Assembly: GCA_051962095.1 (NCBI GenBank) | Contig: JBQCCP010000059.1 | Location: forward strand, 1 to 64,000 | Origin: 66-474 sp051962095 | Lineage (GTDB): Bacteria; Pseudomonadota; Gammaproteobacteria; Xanthomonadales; Rhodanobacteraceae | Length of the DNA: 64,000 nt | Direction: 5' to 3' | Part shown: one piece after another, positions 43,361 through 51,907 of the stretch | Layout: each line of letters begins with the position of its first letter | How positions within the stretch are numbered: the first letter of the stretch is position 1 | The notes under the pieces: generated by a model | The model's input: only the letters and a program-made list of their open reading frames with translations | Database searches by the model: none | What the model was told of the DNA's origin: nothing | Position numbers and translations under genes: made by a program

Positions 43361-45898
43361 TCAGCTTCCTCGCCCGGGGAATGAATGGTCGAGTTCGGCG
43401 GCGGGCGGTCGGAAATGGTTGCCTTGCAGCATGTCCACGCTGGCGGCGCGCAGTTGCTCGGCGCGCGCCATGGTTTCGATGCGCGGCGCGATCACGTGCA
43501 GGTTGCGCGCGTGCGCATGGCGGACGACATCTTCCAGGTCCGTGTCGGCCAGGTCGGGCGCGAGCTTGATGAAATCGAGCGGCAGGTGTTCGATCCAGCC
43601 CGCGTGTACCGCCCCGGCGTCGACGCCCGCCAGGCACAGCCGCACACCCGCCTGTTTCAGTTCCGGCGCCAGCTTGACCAGCGTGCGCAGGTTGTCGCGC
43701 GCCTCCTCGCAGCGGAACTCAAGCACCAGCGAGGTCGGCGCCACGCCCGCGGTCGCGAGTCGCGCCGCGAGTTGTCCGCGCCGGCCGTGCTGCTCCCAGC
43801 CATGCAGCGACTGGCTGGCGAACAGGCACACCGGATCGCCGTCACGCTGGTGCTGGGCCAGCACGCCGATGCAATGGTCCATCACCCAGGCGTCGACCGC
43901 GGCGATGTAACCCGCGCGGATCGCCGCCGGGATCAGTTCGGCGGCCAGGAATTCGCGTTCGCCATGGTGCAGGCGCAGCAGCGCCTGATAGTGCGGACCC
44001 GCGGCGCCGCGGATCGGGATGATTGGCTGGAATACGAGGTCGAAGGAACCGTGCGCCAGCGCCGCCGAAATGCGCTGGGCCAGCGAATTCGGATCGGGCC
44101 CGAGCGCGGAATGCACCGCGATGCGGTCCGGTTGCGTGCGCGCCACCGTCAGGGTGTGCTGCACGGCCGCCAGCGCCACCGCGGATTCGCTGGTGGCGGC
44201 GTCGAACGCGCAGACCGCGCAGTCCAGCCGCACGGCCGTGGCCTGGGCACCGAAGCGTTCGTCGTCCGCGCCCTTGATCAGGTCCGTGGCGAGTGCCACC
44301 AGGTCGCGCTCGCTGCGTGCGGGCGAGAAGATCAGGAACGAGGCATGCGTCTGGCGCGCGGTCATGTAGCCCGTGCGCGCGTGGCGCACGATGAAATCGC
44401 CGACCTGGTTGAGGACCTGATCGAAGGCGGCGAGGCCGATGCGGTCGCGCAGGATCGTGGCGTCGCGGATTTCCACCGCCACCAGTCCGCCCTGCGCGGC
44501 GTAGCCGCCCGCCGCGGCGAGGTGTTCGGACAAGGCGTCCAGCAGTTGCGCGCGTTCGTGCAACCCGGTGGTGGCATCGCGGCGGCGCTTGCGCCGGGTG
44601 CGCGCGGCGGCCGCGCGGGCGCGCCGCACGCGGTTGGTCACCGCAGCGACCAGGTGGGTGGGGCGGATCGGTTTCATCAGGAAGTCGTCGCCGCCCGCGT
44701 CCAGCGCGGCGAATTGGCGATCTTCGTCCTGATCGCCGGAAAGGAACACGATCGGCGTGTTGACGTAGCCGTCGCGCTCGCGGATCAGCGCGGTCAGCTC
44801 GAAGCCATCGCAATCCGGCATGTTGAGGTCGAGCAGCAGCAGGTCCGGCTGGAAGCGGTCCAGTTCTTCCAGCACCGCCAGTGATTCGCCCAGCACGCGC
44901 GTTTCCATGCCCGCGCGGCGCAGGATCGCCTGGGCGAACAGCGCTTGCGGGGCGTCGTCGTCCACGATCAGGATGCGGTACGGGCTTTCCTCGTCCACCA
45001 TCGCCAGTTCCAGCGCGGCGCCGACGGTTTCGCTTGGCGTGGCCGGCAGCGCGATGCAGCGATCGGCGCCTGCCCGCAATGCCCGTAGCCGGAGTTCCAC
45101 GTCGGTTTCGCGCAGCAGGGCCAGCAGGTGCACGCGGTGGGCGGGATCGCGCCGCGCTTCACGCAGCGCGGGGGCGAGTTGTTCCAGCGGGGTCTGCGCG
45201 TCGGCCGCCAAAATGATGAGGTCCGGGGGCGCGCCCTGCAGTTGTTCCAGAAGGCCCTGCATGTGATCGAGCAGCGCCACGTCGCAGCCCTGCTGGTCGA
45301 GGCGCAGCAGCAGTTCGTTGATCAGCGGATCGTCATCATTGATGATCCGTACGCGCGGCCCGCGTGGCGGTTCCGGCATCACGGGCACCTCGGGCTGGGG
45401 TGCCGGCGCTTCGTTGGCCGCAGCGGCTGGGGCGACCCCGCTCGCATCGGTGATGCCGAGTTGCAGCCAGTAGCCAGGTGGCGGCGTGTCGCAGCGCGGA
45501 AACGGCGCCTTGCCGGCGACCGGCGGAGGATCCTGCATCCAGGCCGGCAAGCCGGGGCCGCGCAGCGACTGCTGCAGGTGTGGACGCAGGCTGTCCAGCA
45601 GCGCATCGATTTCGCTGCTGGCCGCACTGTCGGGCACCTCGTTGGCCGCCACCGCCGGCGCCATCGCCGACTCCAGCGCCAGCAGGCGTTCGCCGGTTTC
45701 CAGCATCCCGTAGCGGCCGCAGGCGCCGGCCAGTTGCGCGATCTCGTCGTGCAGCGACCGCAGCACGTTGCAGTCCCAGCCGCTGCGGCATTGTGCGCGC
45801 GCGCGCCGCAGCAGCGTCCGCAGACGCTGCGGCAGATGCTGTCGAAACGCAGCCTGCAGCTCCGCATCGGGCTTCTGCTGGGACAACTGCGATGCCAT
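43361..45898 (-). CDS. REC-REC protein with degenerate GGDEF and EAL domains
   Basis: An 845-residue cytoplasmic signalling protein. An N-terminal helical, Hpt-like region is followed by a weak receiver (RVRIINDDDPLINELLLR) and a good receiver (ILIVDDDAPQ, LLLLDLNMPDCDGFE, LMKPIRPTH). A GGDEF-fold domain follows, but its signature is absent: the loop reads ARQTHASF. The EAL-fold domain has YQALLRL for EALLRW, FIKLAPDLA for KIDRSFV and IAPRIET for AEGVET. All catalytic residues I can align are lost, so it is probably not an active cyclase or phosphodiesterase, though it may still bind c-di-GMP or proteins. The kinase at 41052-43358 is the likely phosphodonor. Confidence 0.88.
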   Translation of the reverse strand: MASQLSQQKPDAELQAAFRQHLPQRLRTLLRRARAQCRSGWDCNVLRSLHDEIAQLAGACGRYGMLETGERLLALESAMAPAVAANEVPDSAASSEIDALLDSLRPHLQQSLRGPGLPAWMQDPPPVAGKAPFPRCDTPPPGYWLQLGITDASGVAPAAAANEAPAPQPEVPVMPEPPRGPRVRIINDDDPLINELLLRLDQQGCDVALLDHMQGLLEQLQGAPPDLIILAADAQTPLEQLAPALREARRDPAHRVHLLALLRETDVELRLRALRAGADRCIALPATPSETVGAALELAMVDEESPYRILIVDDDAPQALFAQAILRRAGMETRVLGESLAVLEELDRFQPDLLLLDLNMPDCDGFELTALIRERDGYVNTPIVFLSGDQDEDRQFAALDAGGDDFLMKPIRPTHLVAAVTNRVRRARAAAARTRRKRRRDATTGLHERAQLLDALSEHLAAAGGYAAQGGLVAVEIRDATILRDRIGLAAFDQVLNQVGDFIVRHARTGYMTARQTHASFLIFSPARSERDLVALATDLIKGADDERFGAQATAVRLDCAVCAFDAATSESAVALAAVQHTLTVARTQPDRIAVHSALGPDPNSLAQRISAALAHGSFDLVFQPIIPIRGAAGPHYQALLRLHHGEREFLAAELIPAAIRAGYIAAVDAWVMDHCIGVLAQHQRDGDPVCLFASQSLHGWEQHGRRGQLAARLATAGVAPTSLVLEFRCEEARDNLRTLVKLAPELKQAGVRLCLAGVDAGAVHAGWIEHLPLDFIKLAPDLADTDLEDVVRHAHARNLHVIAPRIETMARAEQLRAASVDMLQGNHFRPPAAELDHSFPGRGS

Positions 45899-46005
45899 GG
45901 AAACTCCCCCGCTTCGGCAAAACTATACCAAGCCGGCGGGCTGGAAGTGTGTTCGGCGTATCGCTTGCTCCGCGCCAGGCGAAATCCATGAAACCCGCCG
46001 AGCCG

Positions 46006-46034
46006 TTCGAAGCTGCTGTCGTGGAAAGTCAGGG
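46006..46034 (+). repeat. copy 4 of AAAGTCAGG repeat family
   Basis: TTCGAAGC-GCTGT-GTGGAAAGTCAGG is shared with 38021-38047, with only two differences over about 27 bases. It starts a structured stretch that continues to 46129. It lies upstream of the degenerate GGDEF/EAL gene (opposite strand). Confidence 0.55.
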
Positions 46035-46129
46035 CGCTCACGCGATGCCAGTGGCATCGCCTGCCCGGCTGAGCGCCCGGCCAAGGAGGGCTCGGCCGGC
46101 GCTCGCACCTTACGGTTACTTGCCGTGAG
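46032..46129. repeat. nested hairpin cluster
   Basis: An outer stem GGGCGCTCA (46032-46040) pairs exactly with 46070-46078. Inside it GCGATGCC-AGT-GGCATCGC (46042-46060) forms an 8-bp hairpin. A separate stem CTTACGG (46109-46115) pairs with 46123-46129. It could be a structured RNA, attenuator or REP-like cruciform between two minus-strand genes. Confidence 0.55.
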
Positions 46130-46191
46130 TCGTGTGAGGCAGTTTGTGCGGACAGGTGAACCGCCGTTGTCTCCGATCAGGGACGATCGCA

Positions 46192-46614
46192 TCAAAAAGG
46201 CTTGACCACCGCCAGGATCACGATCGCCAGCAGCAGCACGCCAGGGATCTCGTTGAACCCACGCAGCCGCCGCGAGGACCAGTTGCAGCGATCGCGTGCG
46301 AAGTCGCGGGTGAGCTTCATCAGCATCGCGTGGTAGGCAACCAGCACCAGCACCAGCAACAGTTTCAGGTGCAGCCAGCCCGAGTGGAGGTAGAAGGTTT
46401 CGGTCGCCAGCGTCGCGATCCCGAACCCGATCGCCAGCGCGGCGCCAATGTGGGTCATCACCAGCAGGCGCCGTTCCATCACCTTGAAGCGTTCGCGGAT
46501 CGGCGCCTCGCCCGCCTCCGCGTGATACACGAACAGGCGCGGCAAGTAGAACAAGCCCGCGAACCAGGTCACTGCGCCGATGATGTGGAAGGCTTTCAGC
46601 CACAGGGGCAGCAT
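46192..46614 (-). CDS. hemJ: protoporphyrinogen IX oxidase, HemJ type
   Basis: A 140-residue four-helix inner-membrane protein of the HemJ/UPF0093 family. It performs the six-electron oxidation of protoporphyrinogen IX in haem synthesis, in bacteria lacking HemG or HemY. The N-terminal signature LKAFHIIGAVTWFAGLFYLP with the conserved His, and RLFVYH, are present, along with a later W-SSRRLRGFNEIPG. CGGAG lies upstream of the ATG at 46614. Length matches the family. Confidence 0.93.
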   Translation of the reverse strand: MLPLWLKAFHIIGAVTWFAGLFYLPRLFVYHAEAGEAPIRERFKVMERRLLVMTHIGAALAIGFGIATLATETFYLHSGWLHLKLLLVLVLVAYHAMLMKLTRDFARDRCNWSSRRLRGFNEIPGVLLLAIVILAVVKPF

Positions 46615-46745
46615 CGGAAACTCCGTGCGGGGCGGATGCCACGCGCCGTGACGGGACTGCGGGTGCAAAGCATCGACGTGGGCGCGCTGCCGACGTGTGG
46701 TCGTGGCTGCATGGCGGTTAGTATGCATGACTTCGGAGGCGAGCC

Positions 46746-47084
46746 ATGCAAACGATCGGATGGGACGAATTCGCAAAGGTCGAACTGCGTGTCGGCCGGA
46801 TCATCGACGCGCAGGTGTTCGCGGAAGCCCGCAAACCGGCGTACGTGTTGCAAGTCGATTTCGGCGAAGAGATCGGCGTCAGGAAATCCAGCGCGCAGAT
46901 CACGCGGCTGTATGCACCGGAAGAACTGGTCGGCAAGCTGGTGGTGGGCGTCGTGAACTTCCCGAAGAAGCAAATCGGGCCGCTGATGAGCGAGTGCCTG
47001 GTCACCGGGTTCTACGATGCGAACGGCGAGGTCGCGCTGTGCGTGCCCGACAAGCCGGTGCCGCTGGGCGCGAAGCTGGGCTGA
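46746..47084 (+). CDS. csaA: tRNA-binding CsaA-type protein
   Basis: A 112-residue OB-fold protein of the CsaA/tRNA-binding-domain family, a homodimeric chaperone-like RNA-binding protein. Characteristic stretches are FAKVELRVGRIIDAQ, KSSAQITRLY and VVGVVNFPKKQIGPLMSE. GGAGG lies upstream of the ATG at 46746. It is divergent from hemJ, with the glnA control region directly downstream. Confidence 0.92.
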   Translation: MQTIGWDEFAKVELRVGRIIDAQVFAEARKPAYVLQVDFGEEIGVRKSSAQITRLYAPEELVGKLVVGVVNFPKKQIGPLMSECLVTGFYDANGEVALCVPDKPVPLGAKLG

Positions 47085-47098
47085 ACGCGTCCACGCGT

Positions 47099-47126
47099 GG
47101 TGCAATGATTGCACCTTCATGGTGCA
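47099..47126 (+). promoter_or_regulatory. overlapping NtrC-binding sites upstream of glnA
   Basis: TGCACC-TTCAT-GGTGCA (47110-47126) is an exact match to the NtrC consensus TGCACC-N5-GGTGCA. It overlaps a second perfect palindrome, GGTGCAATGATTGCACC (47099-47115). The centre is about 86 bases upstream of the expected start of transcription from the sigma-54 promoter, a typical enhancer distance. Confidence 0.88.
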
Positions 47127-47177
47127 GCATCCGCCGTCCTGACTCTGCAAAGCCTTGAATTGAAAAGCTACAATGGC

Positions 47178-47193
47178 TGGCACGCCGCTTGCA
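47178..47193 (+). promoter_or_regulatory. sigma-54 (RpoN) promoter of glnA
   Basis: TGGCACG-CCGC-TTGCA matches the -24/-12 consensus at every key base, with GG (47179-47180) and GC (47191-47192) ten bases apart. It is 35 bases upstream of the glnA ATG, and tandem NtrC sites lie further up. Confidence 0.92.
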
Positions 47194-47227
47194 CTTTCCA
47201 GCCATCCTCCCACGCCCGAGCCCGACC

Positions 47228-48637
47228 ATGACCGCCGACAAAGTCCTCGACATCATCAAGTCCGAAAACGTCGAATTCGTCGACCTGCGCTTCGCCGACA
47301 TGCGCGGGGTCGAGCACCACGTCAGTTTCCCCGCACATGCGATCGATGCCGACACTTTCGAAGATGGCAAGATGTTCGACGGCTCGTCGATCACCGGCTG
47401 GAAGGGCATCAACGAATCGGACATGGTGCTGATGCCGGATCCCGCGACGGCCTTCATCGATCCGTTCGCAGCGCACAAGCAGATCAACATCGTGTGCGAC
47501 GTGCTGGAGCCGTCCACGATGCAGGCGTATTCACGCGATCCGCGTTCGATCGCGCGCCGCGCCGAAGCGTTCCTCAAGTCCACCGGTGTTGCCGACACGG
47601 CATTCTTCGGGCCGGAACCGGAGTTCTTCATCTTCGATTCGGTGCGCTGGCAGAACGACATGGGCCGGGTGTTCTATGAAATCGGCTCCGAAGAAGCCGC
47701 GTGGGCATCGCGCTACAAGTACGACGAAGGCAACCATGGCCACCGCCCCGGCGTGAAGGGCGGCTACTTCCCGGTGCCACCGGTCGATTCGCTGCACGAC
47801 CTGCGCGCGGAAATGTGCAAGGTGCTGGAATCGCTGGGACAGACGGTGGAAGTGCACCACCATGAAGTGGCCAACGCGGGACAGTGCGAGATCGGCGTGA
47901 AGTTCAACACGCTGCTGCACAAGGCCGACGATCTGCAGACGATGAAGTACGTGATCCGCAACGTGGCCCATGAGAACGGCAAGACCGTCACCTTCATGGC
48001 CAAACCCGTGGTGGGCGACAACGGTTCGGGCATGCACGTGCACCAGTCGCTGTCGAAGGACGGCAAGAACCTGTTCGCGGGCGAGCTGTACGGCGGGTTG
48101 TCGCAGCTCGCGTTGTGGTACATCGGTGGCATCTTCAAGCACGCCCGTGCGATCAACGCGTTTTCCAATTCCACCACCAATTCCTACAAGCGCCTGGTGC
48201 CGGGCTTCGAGGCGCCGGTGATGCTGGCGTATTCCGCGCGCAACCGCTCGGCCTCGTGCCGCATCCCGTACGTGTCCAATCCGAAGGGCCGCCGCATCGA
48301 AGTGCGTTTCCCCGATCCGATGAATTCGGGTTACCTCACCTTCACCGCGCTGATGATGGCCGGGCTCGATGGCATCCTGAACAAGACCGATCCAGGCCCG
48401 GCGATGGACAAGGACCTGTACGACCTGCCGCCCGAAGAGGAGCGCAACATCCCGCAGGTGTGCGCGTCGCTCGACCTGGCGCTGGAAGCGCTGGACCGCG
48501 ACCGCGATTTCCTGAAGGCCGGCGGCGTGATGAGCGACGACTTCATCGACGCCTACATCGCCACCAAGATGAAGGAAGTCACGGCGTATCGTGCGTCCAC
48601 GCATCCTCTCGAATACCAGATGTATTACTCGATCTGA
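47228..48637 (+). CDS. glnA: glutamine synthetase type I
   Basis: A 469-residue GSI-beta enzyme that makes glutamine from glutamate, ammonia and ATP as a dodecamer. Landmarks: KMFDGSSITGWKGIN, the metal-site motif FGPEPEFF, KPVVGDNGSGMHVHQS, NSYKRLVPG and the adenylylation loop KDLYDLPPEE (Tyr near residue 398). The ATG at 47228 gives the standard length; an upstream start at 47189 would lie inside the promoter. Regulation by NtrC/RpoN is visible upstream. Confidence 0.97.
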   Translation: MTADKVLDIIKSENVEFVDLRFADMRGVEHHVSFPAHAIDADTFEDGKMFDGSSITGWKGINESDMVLMPDPATAFIDPFAAHKQINIVCDVLEPSTMQAYSRDPRSIARRAEAFLKSTGVADTAFFGPEPEFFIFDSVRWQNDMGRVFYEIGSEEAAWASRYKYDEGNHGHRPGVKGGYFPVPPVDSLHDLRAEMCKVLESLGQTVEVHHHEVANAGQCEIGVKFNTLLHKADDLQTMKYVIRNVAHENGKTVTFMAKPVVGDNGSGMHVHQSLSKDGKNLFAGELYGGLSQLALWYIGGIFKHARAINAFSNSTTNSYKRLVPGFEAPVMLAYSARNRSASCRIPYVSNPKGRRIEVRFPDPMNSGYLTFTALMMAGLDGILNKTDPGPAMDKDLYDLPPEEERNIPQVCASLDLALEALDRDRDFLKAGGVMSDDFIDAYIATKMKEVTAYRASTHPLEYQMYYSI

Positions 48638-48720
48638 TACCGGCGGGGTGAAAACCGCGAACGCGCGCGCGAGCGGCAAGTGCCCGCGCGTTCCATTGCA
48701 GTAGCGATTCGGGAGGCACG

Positions 48721-50037
48721 ATGCGGGCGATGGCTGCGCGATGGATTCCACGCCTCGCGATCGTCGCTTCGGCCTTCGTGCCCGCGCGCGCGCTGGCGCG
48801 CAGCGCTACGGTGGATACGGGCGACACGGCCTGGATGCTGGTCGCCACCTTGCTGGTGGTGCTGATGATCGCGCCGGGTCTCGCGCTGTTCTATGGCGGC
48901 CTGGTGCGCGCCAAGAACATCCTGTCGATGTTGATGCAGGTGCTGGTGGTCGCCTCGCTCGCTATCGTGCTGTGGGTTGCATACGGGTACAGCGCGGCAT
49001 TCGATGGCGGCGGCGCGGTGATCGGTGGCCTGGGCAAGCTGATGCTGCGCGGCGTCGGTGCCGATTCGATGACGGCGACGTCCAGTCCGGCCGCGGCGAT
49101 TCCCGAATACGTCTACATCGCGTTCCAGGGGGCGTTCGCGGCGATCAGTTGCGCGCTGGTGGTGGGCGCCATCGCCGAACGCGCGCGGTTTTCCGCGGTG
49201 CTGCTGTTCACCGCACTGTGGTTCACCCTCGCCTACCTGCCGCTGGCGCACATGGTGTGGGCTCAGACGGGCTGGCTGTTCCGCATGGGCACGTTGGATT
49301 TCGCCGGCGGCACGGTGGTGCACATCAACGCCGGCGTGGCCGGCCTTGTCGGCGCCTACATGCTGGGGCCGCGCATCGGATTCGGGCGCGAACGCCTGTC
49401 GCCGCACAGCCTGCCGTTGACGTACACCGGCGCGGCGCTGCTGTGGGTTGGATGGTTCGGTTTCAATGCCGGTTCCGCACTCGAGGCCAACGGCGTCGCC
49501 GCGCTGGCCTTCGTCAACACACTGGTAGCGGCCGCGGCCGCGGTGCTGGCGTGGAGCGCGGTGGAAGCCATGTTCCGCCAGCGCGCGTCGATGCTGGGCG
49601 CGGCATCCGGCTTGGTCGCGGGGCTGGTGGCGATCACGCCCGCCTGCGGCACGGTCGGTGTCGGCGGTGCGTTGTGCATCGGCGCGGCGGGCGGCGTGGC
49701 GGGATTCTGGGGTGTGAACGTGCTGAAGCGCCGGTTGCGCGCGGACGATTCGCTGGATGTGTTCGGGATCCACGGCGTGTGCGGAGTCGCCGGCGCATTG
49801 TTGACCGGCGTATTCACGGCTCCCGCGCTGGGCGGCGCCGGTGCGGCGGGCTATGCCATCGCGCACCAACTGGAAGTGCAGGCGCTGGGCGTGGCAATCA
49901 CGGTATCGTGGTCGGGGCTCGCTGCGCTCGCGGCGTTCTTCGCTGCGCGCCGCCTGCTCGGATTGCGCGTGCACCACGATGCCGAGCGGCAGGGACTCGA
50001 CATCAGCAGCCATGGCGAATCGGCCTATGAACTTTGA
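48721..50037 (+). CDS. amtB: ammonium transporter
   Basis: A 438-residue Amt channel with a cleavable N-terminal signal (ending ARALA) and eleven membrane helices. The pore twin histidines are His201 (VVHINAG) and His351 (VFGIHGVCG); LFYGGLVRAKNILSM and NAGSALEANG are family motifs. GGGAGG lies upstream of the ATG at 48721. It is 83 bases after glnA and has no promoter of its own that I can see, so it is probably read from the glnA sigma-54 promoter. The usual glnK partner is absent here. Confidence 0.95.
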   Translation: MRAMAARWIPRLAIVASAFVPARALARSATVDTGDTAWMLVATLLVVLMIAPGLALFYGGLVRAKNILSMLMQVLVVASLAIVLWVAYGYSAAFDGGGAVIGGLGKLMLRGVGADSMTATSSPAAAIPEYVYIAFQGAFAAISCALVVGAIAERARFSAVLLFTALWFTLAYLPLAHMVWAQTGWLFRMGTLDFAGGTVVHINAGVAGLVGAYMLGPRIGFGRERLSPHSLPLTYTGAALLWVGWFGFNAGSALEANGVAALAFVNTLVAAAAAVLAWSAVEAMFRQRASMLGAASGLVAGLVAITPACGTVGVGGALCIGAAGGVAGFWGVNVLKRRLRADDSLDVFGIHGVCGVAGALLTGVFTAPALGGAGAAGYAIAHQLEVQALGVAITVSWSGLAALAAFFAARRLLGLRVHHDAERQGLDISSHGESAYEL

Positions 50038-50536
50038 AAGTACGGTGCGCGGTCCGATCCGCATGGCGACGGCGGCGGACGCCGAAGCCATTTGTGCGAT
50101 CTATAACCATTACGTCATCGACACGATCGTGACGTTCGAGGAGCAACCGGTCGCCGCGACCGACATGCACGCGCGCATGGCGATGGTGCTGAAAAAACTG
50201 CCGTGGCTGGTGCTCGAAAGCGATGGAATCGTTGCCGGCTACGCATACGCCTCCCCATGGAAAGCGCGCATCGGCTACCGGTTCGCGGTGGAAAGCTCGA
50301 TCTATCTTGCACCCGCGCAAGTCGGGCGCGGATTAGGCTCTGCCTTGTACGGAAGCCTGCTCGAACACCTGCAAACGCGGAACATCCATTGCGTGATCGG
50401 CGGCGCCGCGCTCCCGAATCCTGCCAGCGCGGCGTTGCACGAAAAGCTCGGCTTCACGAAAGTTGCGCATTTCCGCGAGAATGGCTTCAAGTTCGGCCGC
50501 TGGATCGACGTCGCGTACTGGCAGCGCATGCTCTGA
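50027..50536 (+). CDS. GNAT acetyltransferase, phosphinothricin-acetyltransferase-like
   Basis: A 169-residue N-acetyltransferase of the PAT/Bar/MnaT group. Characteristic stretches: IYNHYVIDTIVTFEEQ, YAYASPWKARIGYRFAVE and the acetyl-CoA loop QVGRGLGSALY. Relatives acetylate phosphinothricin or methionine sulfoximine, both glutamine synthetase inhibitors. Its start (ATG at 50027) overlaps the amtB stop by 11 bases, placing it in the glnA-amtB unit; this supports a role in protecting or tuning glutamine metabolism, by inference. Confidence 0.88.
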   Translation: MNFESTVRGPIRMATAADAEAICAIYNHYVIDTIVTFEEQPVAATDMHARMAMVLKKLPWLVLESDGIVAGYAYASPWKARIGYRFAVESSIYLAPAQVGRGLGSALYGSLLEHLQTRNIHCVIGGAALPNPASAALHEKLGFTKVAHFRENGFKFGRWIDVAYWQRML

Positions 50537-50549
50537 ACGCGCGAGGGCA

Positions 50550-50566
50550 GCGTTGGCGCGCAACGC
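50550..50566. terminator. hairpin between convergent genes
   Basis: GCGTTG (50550-50555) pairs with CAACGC (50561-50566) around a five-base loop in the 30-base gap between the acetyltransferase and the diguanylate cyclase. There is no T-run, so it is only a possible bidirectional terminator. Confidence 0.35.
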
Positions 50567-51907
50567 TCAGGCGGCCTGGTCCAGAGCCACTACCTCCGAC
50601 CCGGTGCTGCAGGCGACCCGGTTCCTGCCGTGTTGCTTGGCGTGGTACAGCGCCTCGTCGGCGCGCCTGAAAAGGCTGCCGATGTCTTCCTTCAAGCACA
50701 TCTGCGCCACGCCGAAGCTGCAATGCAAGGCGATCCGGTTGGACCAGGCGTGTCCGCTAATCAACACCCGCAGTTTTTCCGCGATCTGGCAAGCTGCCTG
50801 CAGCGGCGCATCGGCGCACAGCAGCACGAACTCTTCGCCGCCCCAGCGGCACAGGGAGTCGCCGTCGCGGGTATGCCCTTTCAGGAATTTCGCGAGTTCG
50901 GCCAGCAGTTCGTCGCCGGCAAGGTGTCCGTGACGATCATTGATGGACTTGAAATGATCGACATCCAGGAAGATCACCGACAGCGCGCCGCCCTCTTCGC
51001 GCATCCGCAAGACCAGCCTGTACAGGTTGTTGCGAAGGCCGACGCGGTTGTAGAGGCCCGTCAGGTCGTCATGCGTCACCGCCGCTTCCAGTTCCTGGCG
51101 CCGCAGCTCCAGCGCCGCGTTCACGGCTTCGAGCTCTCGCTTTTCCTGCTGCACGGCGCGCATCGACTTGCGCCAGCGGATGATGCTGCCGGCCACGAAC
51201 AGCAACGCGGCAACGACCCACAACGCGAGGATCATCGACAGCAGTTGCACGGACGAGATCCATTTTCCGTGGAAGGCAATGGACATGATGCGGACCGTGT
51301 AATCGCCCGCCACTGCGAAATCGCCCGTCGCCACTTCCAGCACCGTGACGTTGCGAAGGTCGGGCATCGAATCGTCGGGCGCGATGTCGTGGCTGCCGAT
51401 CCACCACTGCGCGACCTGGAAGATCTTCAGCGGCAGGACGAAGGGGTGGGGTTCCCGTTGCGGAACGTACTGCATCTGGTTGACCTTCAGCGAGGCCGGG
51501 TCGCCCTTGCGCGCGTAGCGCGCATCGAAATTGCGCAGGTACACCCGCACCGGCATCTTTTCGATTTCCGGTGTGTCGATGTCCAGCGCGATGGTGTCGA
51601 AGCGGGAGATGTCGACGCCCTTCGTGGTCTCCGACAGAGACACGCTGAACCCGCAATAGGGCGTCGCGTAGCCCGCGTTCAGCTTGCACTGCAACAGGAT
51701 CGCCGAAGGCGTTCTTTGAACGCGCGCGATACTCTTGCCGCCCATGTCACGGTCGTCGTACGGCCAGATCGCGTAGGGGTCCGCCGCGGTCAGCCGCAGC
51801 GACCGGTTCATGCCGTACTGATGCCACAGCAGCAGGCACGCCGACAGCGCGAGCAGGCACACCAGCCCCCAGATCGGATCGCGGACAACGTTGCGTTGCT
51901 TGGACAC
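50567..51907 (-). CDS. membrane diguanylate cyclase with periplasmic sensor
   Basis: A 446-residue protein. A helix near 10-28 (GLVCLLALSACLLLWHQYG), a periplasmic beta-rich domain of about 180 residues (VRVYLRNFDARYARKGD, a carbohydrate-binding-like pattern), a second helix (LSMILALWVVAALLFVAG), a coiled coil, and a C-terminal GGDEF domain follow. The active site is GGEEF (RWGGEEFVLL), with an inhibitory I-site RDGD five residues upstream; LDVDHFKSINDRHGH is intact. The GTG at 51907 is chosen because GAGG lies five bases upstream. It should make c-di-GMP in response to an extracytoplasmic cue. Confidence 0.9.
   Translation of the reverse strand: MSKQRNVVRDPIWGLVCLLALSACLLLWHQYGMNRSLRLTAADPYAIWPYDDRDMGGKSIARVQRTPSAILLQCKLNAGYATPYCGFSVSLSETTKGVDISRFDTIALDIDTPEIEKMPVRVYLRNFDARYARKGDPASLKVNQMQYVPQREPHPFVLPLKIFQVAQWWIGSHDIAPDDSMPDLRNVTVLEVATGDFAVAGDYTVRIMSIAFHGKWISSVQLLSMILALWVVAALLFVAGSIIRWRKSMRAVQQEKRELEAVNAALELRRQELEAAVTHDDLTGLYNRVGLRNNLYRLVLRMREEGGALSVIFLDVDHFKSINDRHGHLAGDELLAELAKFLKGHTRDGDSLCRWGGEEFVLLCADAPLQAACQIAEKLRVLISGHAWSNRIALHCSFGVAQMCLKEDIGSLFRRADEALYHAKQHGRNRVACSTGSEVVALDQAA

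Noticed and set aside
46032..46129. tRNA or known riboswitch in the hairpin cluster
   Set aside because: No cloverleaf, anticodon arm or CCA-like end, and no match to riboswitch core motifs I know.
47189..47227. Upstream start of glnA
   Set aside because: It begins inside the sigma-54 promoter -12 element, upstream of the expected transcript start.
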